From SVTX01 sp045588675 (GTDB lineage Bacteria; Bacillota; Clostridia; Oscillospirales; CAG-272): a stretch of DNA of 25,691 bases. Positions 22,313 through 25,691 of the stretch are shown in pieces. Position 1 is the first letter of the stretch, and each line of letters starts with the position of its first letter. The stretch covers positions 1 through 25,691 of the forward strand of contig JAZNER010000018.1 of the NCBI GenBank assembly GCA_045588675.1. Reading direction: 5' to 3'. Made by a program: the position numbers and the translations under genes. The notes beneath the pieces were generated by a model that did no database searches, had not been told where the DNA came from, and worked only from the letters and a program-made list of their open reading frames with translations.

Positions 22313-23108
22313 GCTCTTCGCCTCCTTCTGCCGTATCTGTAATTAAAGTGTCATTTTCAGCCTTTGCCCTTTGCTCTTCATCATAGTTTTCATTAATGGC
22401 AAAAGCGGCGTTTTCATCAAGTAAGGTGCCCTCGGTGTCGGCTATCAGGATTTTTCTGATTTTAATAAGCTCAAGCACACCAAGGAAAATCGCAATCATA
22501 TCGGGAAGGGATACCGAGTCGGAAAGCAGCTCCTTGAGTGAGGTTTTTTTCTTCTTTCCCATTCGGTTTAATATTCCCGTAATTTTTACCTCGACAGGAA
22601 CGATAGGCGAGCTTATCATAGGAGTAAAGACCTCGCGCTCGATTTTCGGCCTGTTTTCATTGTAGGTTATAATTCGGCGAACAGCAATGCGGAGAGCATC
22701 AATGTCCTGATCGGCGACAAAGCTTCGGTCGATAGAGATTTCGTCGGTGTCCTTTTCAAGACGCGCGCTGTAGATAGGGTAGAGAGCCGACATTTTGGCT
22801 GCCGCTTCCTTTGCCTGTGCATACTTTGTGAGGGCATCGGCGAGAGCTGCTCGCGGGTCCTCCTCCTCTTCCTCAGGCTTTGGTAGGAGCATTTTGCTCT
22901 TTATAAGCATAAGCTCACTTGCCATGATCAAAAACTCTGCCGCAAGATCCATATCAAGCTGATTTGCCATCTCGATATATTCAATATACTGCTCGCATAT
23001 TATATTGATTTTAATGTCGTCAATAGACATTTTGTTTTTCTGAATAAGCGTAAGCAGAAGGTCAAGAGGTCCTTCAAAGCTTTCAAGACGGTAATTCAGC
23101 GCGTCCAT
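22305..23108 (-). CDS. scpA: Segregation and condensation protein A
   Basis: 267 residues, the kleisin subunit of the SMC-ScpAB complex. The N-terminal SMC-neck-binding region shows the family opening LESFEGPLDLLLTLIQKNKMSIDDI (7-31, given as pattern) and AAEFLIMASELMLIKSKMLLP. The C-terminal winged helix contains VSLPDMIAIFLGVLELIKIRKI. Glu-rich linker between them (PEEEEEDPRAAL). ATG 23108 is preceded by AAGGAGG, spacing 6-7. scpB overlaps its end by 8 bases; the M50 protease gene precedes it by 20 bases, so all are in one transcript. Confidence 0.95.
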   Translation of the reverse strand: MDALNYRLESFEGPLDLLLTLIQKNKMSIDDIKINIICEQYIEYIEMANQLDMDLAAEFLIMASELMLIKSKMLLPKPEEEEEDPRAALADALTKYAQAKEAAAKMSALYPIYSARLEKDTDEISIDRSFVADQDIDALRIAVRRIITYNENRPKIEREVFTPMISSPIVPVEVKITGILNRMGKKKKTSLKELLSDSVSLPDMIAIFLGVLELIKIRKILIADTEGTLLDENAAFAINENYDEEQRAKAENDTLITDTAEGGEELE

Positions 23109-23128
23109 ACAGGACCTCCTTCAACATC

Positions 23129-23848
23129 TTAAAAAATTAATCCGAAAAGCAGATTTATGGGGTGACAAAGTAGCTCAATAAGCTTTTCGGCGAGCCAATA
23201 AAATGGCGAAAAATTGAAAACCTGTGAACAAACCATAACCAAGCCGAGAACGATCAGCAGGGTATATCTTTCGTATTTCATAATTGCGAAATACCATTTT
23301 TGCGGTAAAATCAAATTGATAATTCGCGAACCGTCAAACGGCGGTACGGGAATTAAGTTAAAGAACATTAAAACGAAATTGTATATGCTGGAAAAATAGA
23401 AAAATCTGATAATCATAATAGCTATGTTGAAAATGAATTCGTTATTGAATATAGCTTCAATGATAGTCGGGGTTGCAATGATATGGCTAAACAAGCACTG
23501 AAGGATAACGCTTAATGTGCCTAAAATCAAGTTTGAAAGCGGGCCTGCAAGAGCAGATATAGCCATTCCTCGTCTTGGATCGCGGAAATTTCTCGGATTA
23601 ATAGGCACAGGCTTTGCCCAGCCGTAGCCGAAAAGAAGCATACTTAAAGCTCCAAGCGGATCAAGGTGTCTGAGTGGATTGAATGAAACTCTGCCTAAGT
23701 TAAAAGCAGTCCTGTCGCCCATTTTATATGCTGCGTAACCGTGTGCCATCTCGTGAACAGAAAGTGAAATGAGAACTATCGGTAAAGTTAAAATAAGATT
23801 AATTATAGCGGAGCGAAAATCAACGCCCTGAAAAAGCAAAAATAGCAT
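23129..23848 (-). CDS. Site-2-protease-like membrane metalloprotease (M50 family)
   Basis: 239 residues, several transmembrane helices. The zinc-binding HEMAH (32-36) lies in the first helices, followed by N-P-L-R-H-L-D-P-L-G, and the third zinc ligand Asp172 is in NLIPVPPFDGSRI. This matches the YwhC/RseP-related short M50 peptidases of Firmicutes, which cut substrates inside the membrane. The substrate is unknown; the SpoIVFB subgroup of sporulation is a distant relative but this protein lacks its CBS domain. Start ATG with AGGAG at 6 bases. It sits upstream of scpA, a frequent clostridial neighbour. Confidence 0.88.
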   Translation of the reverse strand: MLFLLFQGVDFRSAIINLILTLPIVLISLSVHEMAHGYAAYKMGDRTAFNLGRVSFNPLRHLDPLGALSMLLFGYGWAKPVPINPRNFRDPRRGMAISALAGPLSNLILGTLSVILQCLFSHIIATPTIIEAIFNNEFIFNIAIMIIRFFYFSSIYNFVLMFFNLIPVPPFDGSRIINLILPQKWYFAIMKYERYTLLIVLGLVMVCSQVFNFSPFYWLAEKLIELLCHPINLLFGLIF

Positions 23849-23863
23849 TTAATTCTCCTTGAT

Positions 23864-24472
23864 TTATAGTTTAATATCAGCCATATCGGCGATAGCTCCC
23901 CACAATTCCTGCTTGCCCTCTCCTTTGAGAGATGAGAAGGGAATTATTGGAGTTGCCTTTGCAATCAAACCGTCAGAGCTTATTTTTTCAATACTTGCCG
24001 CGCGCTCGGTCTTGTTGAGCTTGTCGATCTTAGTGATAACGATTATATACGGAATATCCGAGTTGTTCATAAAATCAATCATCATAGCATCATCGCGGGT
24101 AATTCCCGCGCGGCTGTCAATAAGCTGAACGACACCGCGAACAAGGTCAATGTTTTTGTTGTTTGTAAAGTATCCATCGGTCAATGACGACCATTGATTT
24201 TTATTTTCGTGATTTCTTGCCGCAAAGCCGTATCCGGGGAGGTCAACCAAGAAAAGCTTTTTATCGACCTCGTAAAAGTTTACGGTGATAGTTTTTCCGG
24301 GTGTTGCCGAAACGCGAGCTAATGACTTTCTGCCGAGCAGAGTGTTTATAAGCGAGCTTTTGCCTACATTAGACCTGCCGGACAGTGCCACCTGCGGAAT
24401 TGGGTCGCGGGGAAATTGGCTGGCAAAGCCTGCAGTCATTTTCAAGTTTACATTTTGAGTGTTAAGTCCCAT
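23864..24472 (-). CDS. engB: Ribosome biogenesis GTP-binding protein EngB (YsxC/YihA)
   Basis: 202 residues. G1 GRSNVGKSS (32-40), G2 Thr in ATPGKTITVNF, G3 DLPGYG (77-82), G4 TKID (147-150), G5 near SSLKGEG. An essential GTPase for maturation of the 50S subunit. The ATG at 24472 has only a distant AGGA (11 bases), but the N-terminus lines up with the family. It follows lon by 29 bases, the same order as lonA-ysxC in Bacillus subtilis. Confidence 0.94.
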   Translation of the reverse strand: MGLNTQNVNLKMTAGFASQFPRDPIPQVALSGRSNVGKSSLINTLLGRKSLARVSATPGKTITVNFYEVDKKLFLVDLPGYGFAARNHENKNQWSSLTDGYFTNNKNIDLVRGVVQLIDSRAGITRDDAMMIDFMNNSDIPYIIVITKIDKLNKTERAASIEKISSDGLIAKATPIIPFSSLKGEGKQELWGAIADMADIKL

Positions 24473-24501
24473 AAAGTGTTAAATCCTGTTTTGAAAAGTT
24501 A

Positions 24502-25691
24502 TTATTTCTTATCCTCAGCTCTTTTTTCTGCCCTTGGATGTTCAATTGAGATTGAAATTGCCGTGTCAAGCTCGTCGCGCTTTTTGTCGCAAGCTGACTC
24601 TTTGGCAGCTACAGATTTGTGATCTACGAGGGCATTCGAGAGCACCTCAAAACCTATGCGGCAGGGAATAAAGGTTACATTTTCACGCACGAGAGGGTCG
24701 ATTTCGTGCAAATTCTTCAGGTTATCTGCAGGAATGAGAATCGTTCTGACACCCGCCGAATAAGCTGCCATTGTTTTTTCTCTCAGTCCGCCTATAGGCA
24801 GAACATTTCCTCTTATCGTTAACTCACCCGTCATCGCAATATCGCGTCTGACAGGTATTCCCGACAGGGCGCTTACAAGAGCCGTAAGAGTTGTAACGCC
24901 TGCGCTTGGTCCGTCCTTGGGAACTGCTCCCTCGGGGAAGTGGATATGTATATCCTTTTTCGAATAAAAATCGGTTGGAATATTGTATTTATCGGCAATC
25001 TGACGAGTGTATGTGATGGCCGCGCGAGCCGATTCCTTCATAACATCGCCAAGTGAGCCCGTAAGCTCAAGCTTGCCGCTGCCCTCCATAACAGCCGCCT
25101 CGACCTTCAATAGATCCCCGCCTGATTGAGTGTAAGCCATTCCGTTTACAACACCGATCTCATCATATTCCGATATTACCTCGGGAATGATTTTTTGCGG
25201 ACCGAGATAGGTCTTGACATCGCCGGTGTCAACTGTTATTCTCTTCATACCGTTTTCGAGCATAGCCTTAGCCGCTTTGCGACAAAGAGCTGCAAGCTCG
25301 CGCTCAAGGTTACGCACACCTGATTCGCGTGTGTAGCAATCAATGATTTCAGATAGCGCTCCGTCACTGATCCTGAGCATTTTTTTATTAAGGCCGTGAC
25401 GCTTTAGTTGCTTTGGAATCAAGTGATTTTTTGCAATAGCGGTTTTTTCGCTTTTTGTATAGGTGTACAGCTCAATTATTTCCATACGGTCGATAAGCGG
25501 ACGCGGAACTGTATCAAGAGTGTTTGCCGTCGCTATGAAAATGCAATCAGAAAGGTCGAAGGGAAGCTCAACGAAATGATCTCTGAAAGCTTTGTTTTGC
25601 TCACCGTCAAGCACCTCTAAAAGTGCGCTTGTTGGGTCACCGTGAGCATCACGGGTGAGCTTATCTATCTCATCAAGCAATACAAGGGGAT
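24502..25691 (-). CDS. lon: ATP-dependent protease Lon, C-terminal part (runs off right edge)
   Basis: About 396 residues from the Walker B region (PLVLLDEIDK) to the stop. The reading frame stays open to the window edge, so the N-terminal and Walker A parts lie outside. Seen: arginine-finger/sensor region of the AAA+ module (ATANTLDTVPRPLIDRME; GVRNLERELAALCRKAA), then the Ser-Lys protease domain with the catalytic Ser in PKDGPSAG and the catalytic Lys in PIGGLREKTMAA. Lon degrades misfolded and regulatory proteins in the cytoplasm. The C-terminus carries an extra polar tail of roughly 35 residues (from about KSVAAKESACDKKRDE to AEDKK), which standard Lon lacks. First gene in the visible part of the long train. 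Confidence 0.95.
   Translation of the reverse strand, partial: PLVLLDEIDKLTRDAHGDPTSALLEVLDGEQNKAFRDHFVELPFDLSDCIFIATANTLDTVPRPLIDRMEIIELYTYTKSEKTAIAKNHLIPKQLKRHGLNKKMLRISDGALSEIIDCYTRESGVRNLERELAALCRKAAKAMLENGMKRITVDTGDVKTYLGPQKIIPEVISEYDEIGVVNGMAYTQSGGDLLKVEAAVMEGSGKLELTGSLGDVMKESARAAITYTRQIADKYNIPTDFYSKKDIHIHFPEGAVPKDGPSAGVTTLTALVSALSGIPVRRDIAMTGELTIRGNVLPIGGLREKTMAAYSAGVRTILIPADNLKNLHEIDPLVRENVTFIPCRIGFEVLSNALVDHKSVAAKESACDKKRDELDTAISISIEHPRAEKRAEDKK

Noticed and set aside
1..25691. CRISPR array, insertion sequence, prophage, integrase site, tRNA or rRNA
   Set aside because: No regularly spaced repeats, transposase or integrase motifs, or recognisable tRNA/rRNA sequence were seen on either strand.

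Overview
The window looks like chromosomal DNA from a spore-forming, low-to-moderate-GC Firmicute of the class Clostridia, plausibly an uncultured gut or rumen Oscillospiraceae/Ruminococcaceae-type organism. Evidence: a Spo0A homologue, a GerW/YtfJ sporulation protein, the clostridial gene order scpA-scpB-DUF2953-ytfJ-dacF-rluB, strong AGGAGG-type ribosome binding sites, TTGACA/TATAAT promoters with 17-base spacers, and many short hairpin terminators. The genus is inference. I saw no mobile element, CRISPR array, rRNA or tRNA, and most coding content is housekeeping.

Layout. 1-86 (-): start of a GNAT acetyltransferase that runs off the left edge. 273-5058: a metal-transport locus with a P2-type cation ATPase (-) behind a yybP-ykoY (Mn2+) riboswitch with its own terminator, and a divergent CNNM/CorC-type transporter (+). 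The 703-base gap between them also holds an orphan transcription unit with a near-consensus promoter, a possible 37-codon ORF and a terminator. 5188-7922 (-): aspartate-semialdehyde dehydrogenase and an M32 carboxypeptidase, each with its own promoter. 8230-9998 (+): recA-recX. 10101-10916 (-): alpha/beta hydrolase. 11184-12941 (+): DAHP synthase and a PlsC-like acyltransferase. 12985-13209 (-): small single-pass membrane protein. 13401-14201 (+): prmC. 14353-17088 (+): large cytoplasmic glycosidase-like protein. 17145-17939 (-): spo0A with an elaborate upstream region. 18377-25691 (-): one long gene train, transcribed right to left: lon (partial), engB, M50 protease, scpA, scpB, DUF2953, ytfJ, dacF, rluB.

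How the genes relate. The long minus-strand train combines protein quality control (Lon), ribosome assembly (EngB, RluB), chromosome condensation (ScpAB with SMC) and envelope/sporulation functions (GerW/YtfJ, DUF2953, DacF). The left locus appears devoted to export or balance of divalent metals, with the ATPase probably switched on by Mn2+ through transcription antitermination.

The most interesting signals are non-coding: the metal-locus intergenic region (riboswitch, orphan RNA/small ORF, a structured leader before the CNNM gene), a hairpin that pairs with the dacF ribosome binding site, a three-copy repeat cluster upstream of spo0A, and a leader segment shared by asd and spo0A. No wholly new multi-gene system is evident; the best candidates for undescribed biology are these RNA/regulatory elements.
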